Below the pieces are notes generated by a model. It had not been told where the DNA came from. It did not search any database and worked only from the letters and a program-made list of their open reading frames with translations. Shown here piece after piece: positions 37,165 to 46,436 of a stretch of DNA of 64,000 nucleotides; position 1 is the first letter of the stretch, and every line of letters begins with the position of its first letter. This stretch comes from Nitratireductor alexandrii (lineage in GTDB: Bacteria; Pseudomonadota; Alphaproteobacteria; Rhizobiales; Rhizobiaceae), in contig NZ_RBVY01000006.1 of assembly GCF_004000215.1 (NCBI RefSeq), positions 133,910 to 197,909 on the forward strand. The letters are read 5' to 3'. Position numbers and translations under genes: made by a program.

Positions 37165-38387
37165 TGTCCTGATCCGCGCGCCCCTTCGAACCACGAAACG
37201 ATCAAGGCTCGCTCCTCTTCGGTCATGTAGGTGACGTTCCCGGGCGGCATGGCGTGGCTGCGCCCGGCCTGCAGATAGATCTCGCGCGCCCGATCCGCGA
37301 TCGTGGCATCGGTGTCGAGCCGGACATTCTTCGGCGTGATATAGACGCCTTCATAGACCGGCTCCGCCGTATGGCACATCGAGCAGCGGCCAAGAACGGT
37401 GTCGCGCACGGCGGGAAAATGCGCCGAAGCGATGAAGGGTTCCGCCGCGGCCGCAGCCTTGTCCTCGCCGGTCAGGACTTTGGGAACGGTCGACAGCCAC
37501 ATGATGATGATGAACAGGATCGTCGCCGCAGCCCAGGTCCAGGTCGGATTGCCCTTTCTGGCGTGCACGGTGTTGAAATAATGCCGGATCAGGACGCCGA
37601 TCAGGAAAATCAGCGATGCGATGATCCAGTTGAATTCGGTCGCAAACGCCAGCGGATAGTGATTCGACAGCATCAAGAACAGGACCGGCAGGGTCAGGTA
37701 GTTGTTGTGCAGCGAACGCGTCTTGGCGATCTTGCCGTATTTCGGGTCCGGTTTGCGGCCGGCGATCAGGTCGGCGACCACGATCTTCTGGTTGGGAATG
37801 ATGATCATGAACACGTTGGCCGACATGATCGTGGCGGTGAAGGCGCCCAGATGCAAAAAAGCCGCACGGCCGGTGAAAAGCTGCGTGTAGCCCCAGCTCA
37901 TCGCCACCAGGATAACGAACAGAACCAGCATCAAGGTGGTGTCGTTGTTGGCCAGCGGCGACTTGCAGAGCTGGTCGTAGAGGACCCAGCCCACCGTCAG
38001 CGAGGCGAGCGAGATCAGGATCGCGGTGCCCGCCGACACGTCGAGCACGTTGCGGTCGACCAGATAAAGGTCGGCGCCGACGTAGTAGACGATGGCGAGC
38101 ATGGCGAAACCGGTGAGCCAGGTGGCATAGGCCTCCCATTTGAACCATGTCAGATGCTCGGGCATCTCGGCCGGCGCGACCAGATATTTCTGGATATGGT
38201 AGAAGCCGCCGCCGTGGACCTGCCATTCCTCGCCGAAAGCGCCTTCCGGCAGGTTCGGCCGTTGCCGCAGGCCGAGATCGAGCGCGACGAAATAGAATGA
38301 CGAGCCGATCCACGCGATGCCCGTGACCACGTGCAGCCATCGCATCGCGAAGCTCAGCCAATCCCAGAAAACCGCAAGATCGTACAT
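37161..38387 (-). CDS. puuD: Membrane urate hydroxylase PuuD with cytochrome c domain
   Basis: A 408-residue inner-membrane urate oxidase that converts urate to 5-hydroxyisourate. The N-terminal 300 residues carry about eight membrane helices with conserved histidines (RWLHVVTGIAWIGSSFYF, HGGGFYHIQKY, RSLHNNYLTLPVLFLMLSNHYP). The C-terminal domain is a cytochrome c with CSMCH near residues 335-339 and a distal methionine in HAMPPGNVTYM. This is the PuuD of Agrobacterium type, not the E. coli gene of that name. It overlaps guaD by four bases and is divergent from the LysR gene. Confidence 0.96.
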   Translation of the reverse strand: MYDLAVFWDWLSFAMRWLHVVTGIAWIGSSFYFVALDLGLRQRPNLPEGAFGEEWQVHGGGFYHIQKYLVAPAEMPEHLTWFKWEAYATWLTGFAMLAIVYYVGADLYLVDRNVLDVSAGTAILISLASLTVGWVLYDQLCKSPLANNDTTLMLVLFVILVAMSWGYTQLFTGRAAFLHLGAFTATIMSANVFMIIIPNQKIVVADLIAGRKPDPKYGKIAKTRSLHNNYLTLPVLFLMLSNHYPLAFATEFNWIIASLIFLIGVLIRHYFNTVHARKGNPTWTWAAATILFIIIMWLSTVPKVLTGEDKAAAAAEPFIASAHFPAVRDTVLGRCSMCHTAEPVYEGVYITPKNVRLDTDATIADRAREIYLQAGRSHAMPPGNVTYMTEEERALIVSWFEGARGSGQ

Positions 38388-38525
38388 CGGCGCATGCCCT
38401 CCTCGTCCGGGCGACTTTACGGGCTCGGCCGCAAACGAAAAGAGGCACAGTCACCGAGCACTTTCAAAAAAATCTGGATAATAATAGTCTCCGCTCCTGT
38501 CATCCAGATCGCATCGGGGCACGTC
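38388..38525. promoter_or_regulatory. puuD / lysR divergent promoter region with long inverted repeat
   Basis: This 138-bp gap contains ATCTGGAT at 38472-38479 and its exact reverse complement ATCCAGAT at 38502-38509, a perfect 8-bp repeat with 22 bases between. It lies just upstream of the LysR start, the expected place for a LysR recognition site controlling the divergent purine genes. A nearby CTTTCAAAA (38461-38469) is repeated in the uraH/puuE region. Confidence 0.5.
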
Positions 38526-39440
38526 ATGGCCTATCTCGACAATGTCGCCGTTTTCGTTCGCGTGGTGGAGCTCGGCAATCTGTCGGCCGCGGGGCGCGAC
38601 ATGCGCATTTCTCCGGCCGTCGCCTCCAACCGCATCAAGGAGCTGGAAAAACATCTGGGCGTGCGCCTGTTCAATCGCACCACGCGCCAACTCACCCCGA
38701 CCGAGCAGGGCCGGGTCTTTTACGACGGCGCCAAGAAGGTGCTCGACGCGGTCGCCGACGCCGAGGCCGCCGTCAGCGCCTTGTCGGGCCAGCCGCGCGG
38801 CACGATTCGCGTCACCGCGCCGCTCGGCCTCGGCCGCCGGCTGCTCGCCTCCGGCATTCCCGAATTCCGCGAGCGCTATCCCGACATCGAGGTGCGGCTC
38901 AGACTGTCCGATCACGATGTCGACATGATGCGCGAGGGCATCGACGTCGCCTTCCGGCTCGGCGTGCTGGAAGATTCCAGCCTGCGCATGCGCGGCGTCC
39001 TGGAATGCGAGCGGGTGCTGGTCGCTGCCCCGTCCTATCTGGCCAAGCGCGGTGAGCCGCAAAGCCCGGACGACCTTCTGGCGCATGATTGCCTGATGTT
39101 GCGCTATCCCGGCGCACGCGAGCATTTCTGGACCGTGCGCACGCCCGACGGCCCGCGCAAGCTGGACGTGCGCGGCCCTTACGATTCCGATGACGGCGAC
39201 GTGCTGACCGGCTGGGCGCTCGCCGGCCACGGCATCGTCATGAAGCCGCGCTTCGAGGTCGAGCCCTTTCTGCGCGATGGACGGCTGACGACCATTATGA
39301 CCGACACGCCGCCGATCCCGGTTCAGCTCGCCGCCGTCTATCCGCACAAGAAATACCAGGACCCCAAGGTCCGCCTGCTGCTCGATTTCATGGCCGAGCG
39401 CTGCCAGCGCATGATCCGCGACATTCTCGACGGTCGCTGA
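38526..39440 (+). CDS. LysR family transcriptional regulator
   Basis: A 304-residue regulator with an N-terminal LysR winged helix (YLDNVAVFVRVVELGNLSAAGRDMRISPAVASNRIKELEKHLGVRLFNRTTRQL) and a C-terminal effector domain. ATG 38526 gives the normal N-terminus. It is divergent from puuD-guaD and close to xdh, so control of purine degradation is the natural inference. The effector may be a pathway intermediate such as urate, but nothing in the sequence proves it. Confidence 0.92.
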   Translation: MAYLDNVAVFVRVVELGNLSAAGRDMRISPAVASNRIKELEKHLGVRLFNRTTRQLTPTEQGRVFYDGAKKVLDAVADAEAAVSALSGQPRGTIRVTAPLGLGRRLLASGIPEFRERYPDIEVRLRLSDHDVDMMREGIDVAFRLGVLEDSSLRMRGVLECERVLVAAPSYLAKRGEPQSPDDLLAHDCLMLRYPGAREHFWTVRTPDGPRKLDVRGPYDSDDGDVLTGWALAGHGIVMKPRFEVEPFLRDGRLTTIMTDTPPIPVQLAAVYPHKKYQDPKVRLLLDFMAERCQRMIRDILDGR

Positions 39441-39469
39441 GCGCCTGCCGGCGGCACGGGAGGAACCCC

Positions 39470-39739
39470 ATGGCCCGTATCATCGCCAAAGCCGCCCTCA
39501 CCGGCCTTGTCGGGTTTCTCGTCCTGCCCGTGGTGATTTTCCTCGGCGTGCTCGCGCTTGGTTATGCGTTCGATCCCGCCTGCGCCACGCCGGGCGCATC
39601 GGGCGGCTGCGAAATGGGGGCAGCCGCCTCGGCCATCGCCTCGGCGATCCCCGGCTTCATGCTGTTTTTCCTGGTTTCGCTGCTGATCAGCGTGAGGCGG
39701 AGGAGGAAGGCTGAAACGCGGCCACGAGAGCCGTCATGA
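39470..39739 (+). CDS. Small two-helix membrane protein of unknown function
   Basis: An 89-residue protein with two hydrophobic helices (about residues 8-30 and 50-72). Between them is a short loop with two cysteines (DPACATPGASGGCEMG), and the C-terminal tail is strongly basic (SVRRRRKAETRPR). GGGAGGAACCCC immediately precedes the ATG, so translation is likely. It follows the LysR gene by 29 bp and may be co-transcribed. Its 3' end overlaps the 3' end of xdhC on the other strand by 53 bp. I do not recognise a family. Confidence 0.65.
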   Translation: MARIIAKAALTGLVGFLVLPVVIFLGVLALGYAFDPACATPGASGGCEMGAAASAIASAIPGFMLFFLVSLLISVRRRRKAETRPREPS

Positions 39740-40538
39740 TCTCCGCCGCAGCCAGGGCCGCGATCACGGCAGGGCGCTTGTCGCGCACGCCGTCGCCGCC
39801 AATCGGCGTTACCAGCCGCGACAACGCGGCCGCGCTGCCGCCAGCGGTTTTCAGGAACCAGCTCCTGAAGGTCGCCTTTTTTGTCGCCGAACCGATCATG
39901 CCGACATAAGCGGCGTCGCCGCGCTTTAGCGCCTCTGACACGATCAGGAAATCGAGCGCGTGGTCGTGCGTCAGAACGACGAAGGCGGTTCCGGCGGACG
40001 CCGCACGCACGAGCTCCTCCGGCACGGCGCTCAGGCGGGTTTCGACATCGGCAGGAAAACCGGCGATGGCCTCGGCGCGGGTCTCCACCACCGTCGCGCG
40101 CACCGGCAACAACACGAGCGTTTCCGCCAGCGCCCGGCCGACATGGCCGCCGCCGAAAACGAGCACGCGCGGCAAGCGGTCATCCTCGGCCCGGGCACGC
40201 GCGAGAAGCCGGTCGCGCAAGCCCTGGTCGACCCGCTCGATCGACAGGCCGACCCGGCCGCCGCAGCATTGCCCGATTTCGGGACCGAGCGGAATGTCGA
40301 GCGCCTTCTCCCGTTCAGCCTCCGCTGCCGGCGCCGCGCGCAGCAGGGCCCGCGCCTCGTCGATCGCCATGAATTCGAGCTGGCCGCCGCCGATCGTGCC
40401 AAAAATCCTTTCCGGCGCGACCAGCATCCATGCTCCCGCCTCGCGCGGCGTCGACCCCTTCGCCGCGCTCACCTCGACCTTCGCCGCCGCCGGATGGGCG
40501 TCGAGAAAGGCTTTCAGGCTGGTGGCCGTCTTCGTCAT
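39687..40538 (-). CDS. xdhC: Xanthine dehydrogenase accessory protein XdhC
   Basis: A 283-residue chaperone that handles and sulfurates the molybdenum cofactor for insertion into XdhB. The XdhC/CoxI N-terminal domain shows VSAAKGSTPREAGAWMLV, IGGGQLEFMAIDEAR and IGQCCGGRVGLSIE. The C-terminal Rossmann-like domain has VLVFGGGHVGRALAETL and AYVGMIGSATKKATF. ATG 40538 is used. It is the last gene of the uraH-xdhA-xdhB-xdhC transcription unit. Confidence 0.93.
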   Translation of the reverse strand: MTKTATSLKAFLDAHPAAAKVEVSAAKGSTPREAGAWMLVAPERIFGTIGGGQLEFMAIDEARALLRAAPAAEAEREKALDIPLGPEIGQCCGGRVGLSIERVDQGLRDRLLARARAEDDRLPRVLVFGGGHVGRALAETLVLLPVRATVVETRAEAIAGFPADVETRLSAVPEELVRAASAGTAFVVLTHDHALDFLIVSEALKRGDAAYVGMIGSATKKATFRSWFLKTAGGSAAALSRLVTPIGGDGVRDKRPAVIAALAAAEIMTALVAAFQPSSSASR

Positions 40539-40581
40539 GGTCGTAATTCTAACCCGAGATGCCCCTGTCGGCGATCCCCGG

Positions 40582-42927
40582 CTAGGCCGCGGTTTGGGCA
40601 CGCACGCGCTCGACCGCCATCAGCACCCGTTCGGGTGTCGCTGGCGCGTCGAGACGCGGACAGACCGTGTGTTCGCCCACACTCGCCACCGCATCCGACA
40701 GCGCGTGGAAAACGCTCATCGCCAGCATGAAAGGCGGCTCGCCGACCGCCTTGGACCGGTGCACGGTCGGCTCATGCGCCTCCGGCCAGTCGGCCAGCGT
40801 GACGTTGAACACCTTGGGCCGGTCCGAGGCGAGCGGGATCTTGTAGGTCGAGGGTGCGTGCGTGCGCAGCCGGCCCTTGTCGTCCCAGACGAGTTCCTCC
40901 GTCGTCAGCCAGCCCATGCCCTGGATGAAACCACCCTCGATCTGGCCGATGTCGATCGCCCGGTTCAGCGACCGTCCGGTCTCGTGCAGGATGTCGGCGC
41001 GCTCGACGACGTATTCGCCGGTCAGCGTGTCGATCGAGACTTCCGCGCAGGCCGCGCCATAGGCGAAATAATAGAACGGATGGCCTTCACCCTTGTCGCG
41101 GTCCCAGCGCACCTTCGGCGTCTTGTAAAAGCCGGTCGCGGAAAGCTGGACGCGGGCCATATAGGCTTGTTGGGTCAACTCGCCGAACGCGATCTCCTGG
41201 TTGCCGACCCTGACCCGGTTGGGCAGGAACTCGATCTGCTCGCGCGGCACACCGTATTTCTCGGCGGCGAAATCGCACAACCGGTCGCGGATCGTGCGCG
41301 CGGCGGCCTGCGCGGCCATACCGTTGAGGTCGGAGCCCGAAGAGGCCGCCGTCGCCGAGGTGTTGGGCACTTTGCCGGTCGTGGTCGCGGTGATCTTGAC
41401 GTGATCGATGTCGATCTGGAACTCCTCGGCCACGATCTGCGCGATCTTGACATAGAGCCCCTGCCCCATCTCGGTGCCGCCATGGTTGAGATGCACCGAT
41501 CCGTCGGCATAGACATGCACCAGCGCGCCCGCCTGGTTGAAATGGGTCGCGGTGAAGGAGATGCCGAATTTCAGCGGCGTCAGCGCCAGTCCGCGCTTGA
41601 TCACCGGCGAGCCGGCGTTGAAATCGGCGATCGCGCGCCGCCGGGCCTGATAGTCGGCGCTCTTCTCGAGCTCGTCGACGAGCCGGTGGATGATGTTGTC
41701 CTCCACCGTCTGATGGTAGGGCGTGACGTTGCGATCGCTGGTGCCGTAGAAATTCTTCCTGCGGATCTCCAGCGGGTCCTTGCCGAGCGCGAAAGCGATC
41801 TCGTCGACCACACGCTCGCAACCGATCATGCCCTGCGGGCCGCCGAAACCGCGAAACGCCGTGTTGGAGACGGTGTTGGTGTAGAGCGGCGCCGACTGGG
41901 CGCGTACGGCCGGATAATAATAGGTGTTGTCGCAGTGAAACAGCGCCCGGTCCGTCACCGGGCCGGACAGGTCGGAGGAAAACCCGCAACGGGCGGCGTA
42001 AAAATAGTCGACGCCCAGGATGGTGCCCTCGTCGTCGAAACCGACCTCGTAGTCGATGACGAAATCGTGCCGCTTGCCGGTCGCAGCCATATCGTCGTCG
42101 CGGTCGGGCCGGATCTTGACCGCCCTGCCGAGCCTCTTGGCCGCCGCGGCTGCGATCGCGGCGAACTGGTTGCCTTGCGTCTCCTTGCCGCCGAAACCGC
42201 CGCCCATGCGCCGGATTTCGACGGTGACGGCATGCGAGGGCACGCCCAGCACATGCGCCACCATGTGCTGGACCTCGCTCGGATGCTGGGTCGAGGAAAA
42301 GACGGTGACGTCCGTGTCCTCGCCCGGTACGGCCAGGGCGATCTGGCCCTCGAGATAGAAATGGTCCTGGCCGCCAAGCCGCATCGTGCCCTTGATGCGC
42401 CGCGGCGCGGTCTCGATCGCGGCCGCGGCGTCGCCGCGCTTGAGCGTCAGCGGATCGGTGACCAGCTTGCCCGCCCGGCGATCTATGTCCCAGATATCGG
42501 TGACGAAGGGTTTCTCGTCATAGTCGATCTTCGCCAGCCGGCAGGCGCGCCGGGCCTGCTCGCGGCTCTCGGCAATCACCGCGAATAGCGGCTGGCCGAA
42601 AAAATGCACGGTATCGGTGGCGAGCACCGGTTCGTCGGCGCGGCCCGTCGGGCTGATATCGTTGGAGCCGGGCATGTCGTGCCCGGTCAACACGTCGATC
42701 ACGCCGGGCGCGGCGCGCACGGCGGACAGGTCGATCGAACGGATCGTGCCGTGCGCCACGGTCGACAGGCCGAGGCAGGCGTGCAACAGCCCTGCCGGCT
42801 CGGGCATGTCATCGATATAGATTGCCGTGCCGGTGACGTGCTTGTGGGCGGAATCGTGGCGCTGGTCGGTGGCGACGCCGCCCAGAATGCGGGTCGCTTT
42901 GAGGTCGGCCGTGGCGTGCTTGTTCAT
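40582..42927 (-). CDS. xdhB: Xanthine dehydrogenase molybdopterin-binding subunit XdhB
   Basis: A 781-residue large subunit that oxidises hypoxanthine and xanthine to urate at the molybdenum centre. Landmarks are the family entry SAHKHVTGTAIYIDDMP, RRMGGGFGGKET, AFRGFGGPQGM, the cofactor segments HLNHGGTEMGQGLYVKIAQI and TSATAASSGSDLNGMA, and the catalytic glutamate in KAVGEPPFMLAMSVF near the C-terminus. The length is normal for XdhB. ATG 42927 lies 16 bp after xdhA. Confidence 0.96.
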   Translation of the reverse strand: MNKHATADLKATRILGGVATDQRHDSAHKHVTGTAIYIDDMPEPAGLLHACLGLSTVAHGTIRSIDLSAVRAAPGVIDVLTGHDMPGSNDISPTGRADEPVLATDTVHFFGQPLFAVIAESREQARRACRLAKIDYDEKPFVTDIWDIDRRAGKLVTDPLTLKRGDAAAAIETAPRRIKGTMRLGGQDHFYLEGQIALAVPGEDTDVTVFSSTQHPSEVQHMVAHVLGVPSHAVTVEIRRMGGGFGGKETQGNQFAAIAAAAAKRLGRAVKIRPDRDDDMAATGKRHDFVIDYEVGFDDEGTILGVDYFYAARCGFSSDLSGPVTDRALFHCDNTYYYPAVRAQSAPLYTNTVSNTAFRGFGGPQGMIGCERVVDEIAFALGKDPLEIRRKNFYGTSDRNVTPYHQTVEDNIIHRLVDELEKSADYQARRRAIADFNAGSPVIKRGLALTPLKFGISFTATHFNQAGALVHVYADGSVHLNHGGTEMGQGLYVKIAQIVAEEFQIDIDHVKITATTTGKVPNTSATAASSGSDLNGMAAQAAARTIRDRLCDFAAEKYGVPREQIEFLPNRVRVGNQEIAFGELTQQAYMARVQLSATGFYKTPKVRWDRDKGEGHPFYYFAYGAACAEVSIDTLTGEYVVERADILHETGRSLNRAIDIGQIEGGFIQGMGWLTTEELVWDDKGRLRTHAPSTYKIPLASDRPKVFNVTLADWPEAHEPTVHRSKAVGEPPFMLAMSVFHALSDAVASVGEHTVCPRLDAPATPERVLMAVERVRAQTAA

Positions 42928-42943
42928 CGGTCTCTCCCTTGGC

Positions 42944-44416
42944 CTAGGCCGCCTCGTAACGCGACACCTGCACTGGCAAGCCGCTCGTCGTCTCCAGATG
43001 GAACCGGCGCAGCAGGTTGCGGGCGGCCAGCATCCGATAGTCGGCCGAGGCGCGCATGTCGCTGATCGGCGCGAAGTCCTTCCCATAGGCGTCGAGCGCG
43101 GCCTCCACCGTCTCGCTCGACCACGGCTTTCCGGCGAGCGCGGCCTCCACCGCGGTGGCGCGTTTGGGCGTCGCCGCCATGCCGCCATAAGCAATTCGCA
43201 CCGCCGCCACCGTGCCGTCGGCGGCGAGCGTCAGATGGAACGCGCCGAGCGCGGCGGTAATGTCCTCGTCGCGGCGCTTGGTCAGCTTGTAGACGGCGTA
43301 ATGCGTGCCCTCGCCGGGCACCGGCACATCGATACGCTCGACGAACTCGCCCGGCCGCCGGTCCTGCTTGCCGTAATCGATGAAGAAATCCTCGAGCGCG
43401 ATGGTGCGCCGGCTTTCGCCCTTGCGCAGGGTCACGGTAGCGCCGAGCGCGATCAGCGGCGGCGGCGTGTCGCCGATCGGCGAGCCGTTGGCGATGTTGC
43501 CGCCGATCGTGCCCATATTGCGCACCTGCTCGCCGCCGATCCGATCGATCAGCGGACCGAAGGCCGGGATGCGGCGCGACAGGGCCGAGAACGCTTCGGT
43601 GTAGGACACGCAGGCGCCGACCGAGACGGCGCCGTCTGTTTCGGTGACGGTGTGCAACTCGTCCAGATGGGCGATGAACACCACCGGCGTGATCTCGCGC
43701 ATGAATTTGGTCACCCAAAGCCCGACATCGGTCGAGCCGGCGACGATGGTCGCCTCGGGTTCGGCCTCTAGAACCGCGGCCAGATCCTCGACGCTGGCCG
43801 GAATGACGAGACGCTGCCCGTCTTGGCCGATTTCCACGCGCGCCCCGTCCTTGAGCGCGTTGAGCGTGGCTTCCACGCGCGCACGCTCGCTGGCCAGCAC
43901 ATCGGTCTCGACGCGGCCATAACTGGAGATCGCGCGCGCGGCCTTGACGATCGGCTGGTAGCCCGTGCAGCGGCACAGATTGCCCTGCAGCGCCTTCTCG
44001 ATATCGGCCTCGGTCGGATCGGTGCGGCGCATCCAAAGAGCGTAGAGCGACATGACGAAGCCCGGCGTGCAGAAACCGCATTGCGAGCCATGGAAATCGA
44101 CCATCGCCTGCTGCACGGGGTGCAGCCCGCCATCCTGTCCCTTCAGGTGTTCCACCGTGACGACGTGGCATCCGTTGACGGAGCCGAGGAAGCGGATGCA
44201 GGCATTGACGCTTTCATAGATCAGGCCGTCCGGGGTCAGGCGGCCGACCAGAACCGTGCAGGCGCCGCAATCGCCTTCCGCGCAGCCCTCCTTGGTGCCT
44301 CGGAGCGCGCGCCTGAGGCGCAGGTAATCGAGCAGGGTTTCGTCGGCGCGCACATCCGACAGCGCGGTTTCGACGCCGTTCAGCATGAAGCGGATTTCGG
44401 AGCGGATCTCAGTCAT
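42944..44416 (-). CDS. xdhA: Xanthine dehydrogenase small subunit XdhA (2Fe-2S and FAD)
   Basis: A 490-residue subunit that carries electrons from the molybdenum site to NAD+. Two [2Fe-2S] clusters are readable: C45, C50, C53 and C73 in the plant-ferredoxin domain, and C113, C116, C148 and C150 in the helical domain. The FAD-binding domain follows from about residue 195 (ATIVAGSTDVGLW, GTIGGNIANGSPIGD), then the CO_deh_flav_C domain. It starts 3 bp after uraH. Confidence 0.96.
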   Translation of the reverse strand: MTEIRSEIRFMLNGVETALSDVRADETLLDYLRLRRALRGTKEGCAEGDCGACTVLVGRLTPDGLIYESVNACIRFLGSVNGCHVVTVEHLKGQDGGLHPVQQAMVDFHGSQCGFCTPGFVMSLYALWMRRTDPTEADIEKALQGNLCRCTGYQPIVKAARAISSYGRVETDVLASERARVEATLNALKDGARVEIGQDGQRLVIPASVEDLAAVLEAEPEATIVAGSTDVGLWVTKFMREITPVVFIAHLDELHTVTETDGAVSVGACVSYTEAFSALSRRIPAFGPLIDRIGGEQVRNMGTIGGNIANGSPIGDTPPPLIALGATVTLRKGESRRTIALEDFFIDYGKQDRRPGEFVERIDVPVPGEGTHYAVYKLTKRRDEDITAALGAFHLTLAADGTVAAVRIAYGGMAATPKRATAVEAALAGKPWSSETVEAALDAYGKDFAPISDMRASADYRMLAARNLLRRFHLETTSGLPVQVSRYEAA

Positions 44417-44419
44417 CGG

Positions 44420-44782
44420 TCAACTGCCCCTGTAGGTCGAGTAGCCGTAGGGCGACAGCAGCAACGGCACGTGATAATGGCTCGGTTCGGCCATGCCGAA
44501 ACGCAACGGGATCTCGTCGAGAAAGGCCGGCTCCGGCAGCTCCGCACCGTTGGCCCGCAGATAGTCCCCGGCGAAGAAAACCAGTTCGTACCGACCGGTC
44601 GCGAACGCGTCGCCGGCCAGCATCGGCGCGTCGCAGCGCCCGTCAGCATTGGTCGAGACGGTCTTGAGATGGGTGCGGCGTTCGCCCTCGATGCGATAGA
44701 GGGCGATCGACAGGCCGGCCGCCGGCTTGCCGGTCGCCGTGTCGAGCACATGCGTTGTCAAACGTCCTTCACTTGCCGCCAT
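44420..44782 (-). CDS. uraH: 5-hydroxyisourate hydrolase
   Basis: A 120-residue transthyretin-like enzyme that hydrolyses 5-hydroxyisourate to OHCU. It has the N-terminal [14 protein letters not shown] with the catalytic histidine, the internal arginine region and the C-terminal signature [11 protein letters not shown]. It heads the xdh operon, divergent from the puuE-uraD gene that takes the next two steps. Confidence 0.96.
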   Translation of the reverse strand: MAASEGRLTTHVLDTATGKPAAGLSIALYRIEGERRTHLKTVSTNADGRCDAPMLAGDAFATGRYELVFFAGDYLRANGAELPEPAFLDEIPLRFGMAEPSHYHVPLLLSPYGYSTYRGS

Positions 44783-44890
44783 TCCTCGCCGTCCTCTCCC
44801 ATCGTCGCGAATTGGCCGGAGCCTTCACCCCAGCGTTGCGATTGTGCAGCAAATCGCGGTCGCGCATAAGGTTCAACCGGCAGAAGCGCC

Positions 44891-44906
44891 TTGAAAAGAC
44901 TTTCAA
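44891..44906. promoter_or_regulatory. Inverted repeat TTGAAA-N4-TTTCAA in the uraH / puuE divergent region
   Basis: A perfect 6-bp inverted repeat with a four-base centre, followed by an AT-rich run (AAATTTTTT), lies in the 211-bp gap between the two purine operons, 109 bp from uraH and 88 bp from puuE. It is a good candidate operator for coordinate control. The right half, CTTTCAAAA, also occurs near the puuD/lysR promoters. Confidence 0.5.
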
Positions 44907-44993
44907 AATTTTTTGGGGCAATGACGCCACGGCCCTTTGATACTCTAATTGCGAAGAGCTGAAATTTCCGACCGGAAGGACGACGGCAAAGCG

Positions 44994-46436
44994 ATGCGGC
45001 CGACACGATATCCTCGCGACATGCGCGGCTACGGCGCGAACCCGCCCGACCCGAAATGGCCGGGCGGCGCCCATATCTGCGTCCAGTTCGTGGTCAATTA
45101 CGAAGAGGGCGGCGAAAACTGCGTCCTCCACGGCGACGCGGCTTCGGAAGCCTTTTTGTCGGAGATCGTCGGCGCGGCCCCGTGGCCCGGCATGCGCCAC
45201 TGGAATATGGAATCGATTTACGAATATGGCGCGCGGGCCGGCTTCTGGCGCCTGCACCGCCTGTTCACGCAGGCCAATGTGCCCGTGACCGTCTACGGCG
45301 TCGCCTCCGCGCTCGCGCGAGCCCCCGACCAAGTCTCTGCCATGCGCGAGGCCGACTGGGAGATCGCCACGCACGGGCTGCGCTGGATCGACTATCGCGA
45401 CCACGCGCCGGCCGACGAACGGGCTGATCTCGACGAGGCGATCAGGCTGCACACCGAGGTGGTCGGCGCGCGCCCCGACGGCATCTATCTCGGCCGCACC
45501 TCGGTCAATTCGGTCAGGCTCGCGGCCGAGGAAGGCGGCTTTGCCTATATTTCCGACACTTATGACGACGATCTGCCCTATTGGCTCGACCATGACGGCC
45601 AGGGCAATGCGATCGCGCCGCAACTCGTCATCCCCTATACGCTCGACGCCAACGACATGCGCTTCGCCACGCCGCAGGGCTTCAATTCCGGCGACCAGTT
45701 CTTCGCCTACCTCAAGGATGCGTTCGACACGCTCTACGAGGAAGGTCGCAATGGCCGCCCAGGCATGCTCAATATCGGCCTGCACTGCCGGCTCGTCGGC
45801 CGACCCGGCCGCGCCGCGGCGCTGAAGCGCTTCGTCGACTACGTCACCAATCACGAGCGGGTCTGGATCGCGCGCCGCATCGACATTGCCCGTCACTGGG
45901 CCGAGCACCACCCCTACCAGGCGCCGGCGCTGCGGCCCTCGCGCATGGGCGGTGCCGAGTTCGTCGAGCGGTTCGGCTCGATTTTCGAGCACTCGCCCTG
46001 GGTAGCCGAGCGCGCCTTCATGCTCGAGCTCGGCCCGGCGCACGACACGGCCGGCGGCCTGCACAACGCGCTCTGCCGGGTGTTCCGTTCCGCCGGCAAG
46101 GACGAACGCCTCGGCGTTTTGACCGCGCATCCCGACCTTGCCGGCAAGCTCGCCCAGGCAAAGCGGCTGACCGCCGAATCCAGCAAGGAACAGGCCTCGG
46201 CCGGGCTCGACGCGCTGACCGACGCCGAGCGCGCCCGTTTCACTGAGCTCAACACCGTCTATGTCGAGAAGTTCGGCTTCCCCTTCATCATCGCGGTCAA
46301 GGGGCTCACCAAAGAGAGGATCCTCGCTGCCTTCGAGACGCGCATCGACAATGACCGCGACACCGAATTCGACACCGCCTGCACACAGGTGGAACGCATC
46401 GCGCTGCTGAGGCTCAGGGACCTTCTGCCGCTATGA
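44994..46436 (+). CDS. puuE-uraD: Bifunctional allantoinase PuuE / OHCU decarboxylase UraD fusion
   Basis: This is a 480-residue fusion. Residues 1-310 are a polysaccharide-deacetylase-fold allantoinase: YPRDMRGYGANPPDPKWPGGAHICVQFVVNYEEGGE, EIATHGLRWIDY and LHCRLVGRPGR with metal-binding His. Residues about 318-480 are OHCU decarboxylase: FVERFGSIFEHSPWVAERAF, VLTAHPDLAGK with the catalytic His, and FGFPFIIAVKG. Together they turn OHCU into (S)-allantoin and then allantoate. Such fusions are known in Hyphomicrobiales. ATG 44994 begins MRPTRYPRD; GGAAGGA lies rather far (about 14 bp) upstream. Confidence 0.95.
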   Translation: MRPTRYPRDMRGYGANPPDPKWPGGAHICVQFVVNYEEGGENCVLHGDAASEAFLSEIVGAAPWPGMRHWNMESIYEYGARAGFWRLHRLFTQANVPVTVYGVASALARAPDQVSAMREADWEIATHGLRWIDYRDHAPADERADLDEAIRLHTEVVGARPDGIYLGRTSVNSVRLAAEEGGFAYISDTYDDDLPYWLDHDGQGNAIAPQLVIPYTLDANDMRFATPQGFNSGDQFFAYLKDAFDTLYEEGRNGRPGMLNIGLHCRLVGRPGRAAALKRFVDYVTNHERVWIARRIDIARHWAEHHPYQAPALRPSRMGGAEFVERFGSIFEHSPWVAERAFMLELGPAHDTAGGLHNALCRVFRSAGKDERLGVLTAHPDLAGKLAQAKRLTAESSKEQASAGLDALTDAERARFTELNTVYVEKFGFPFIIAVKGLTKERILAAFETRIDNDRDTEFDTACTQVERIALLRLRDLLPL

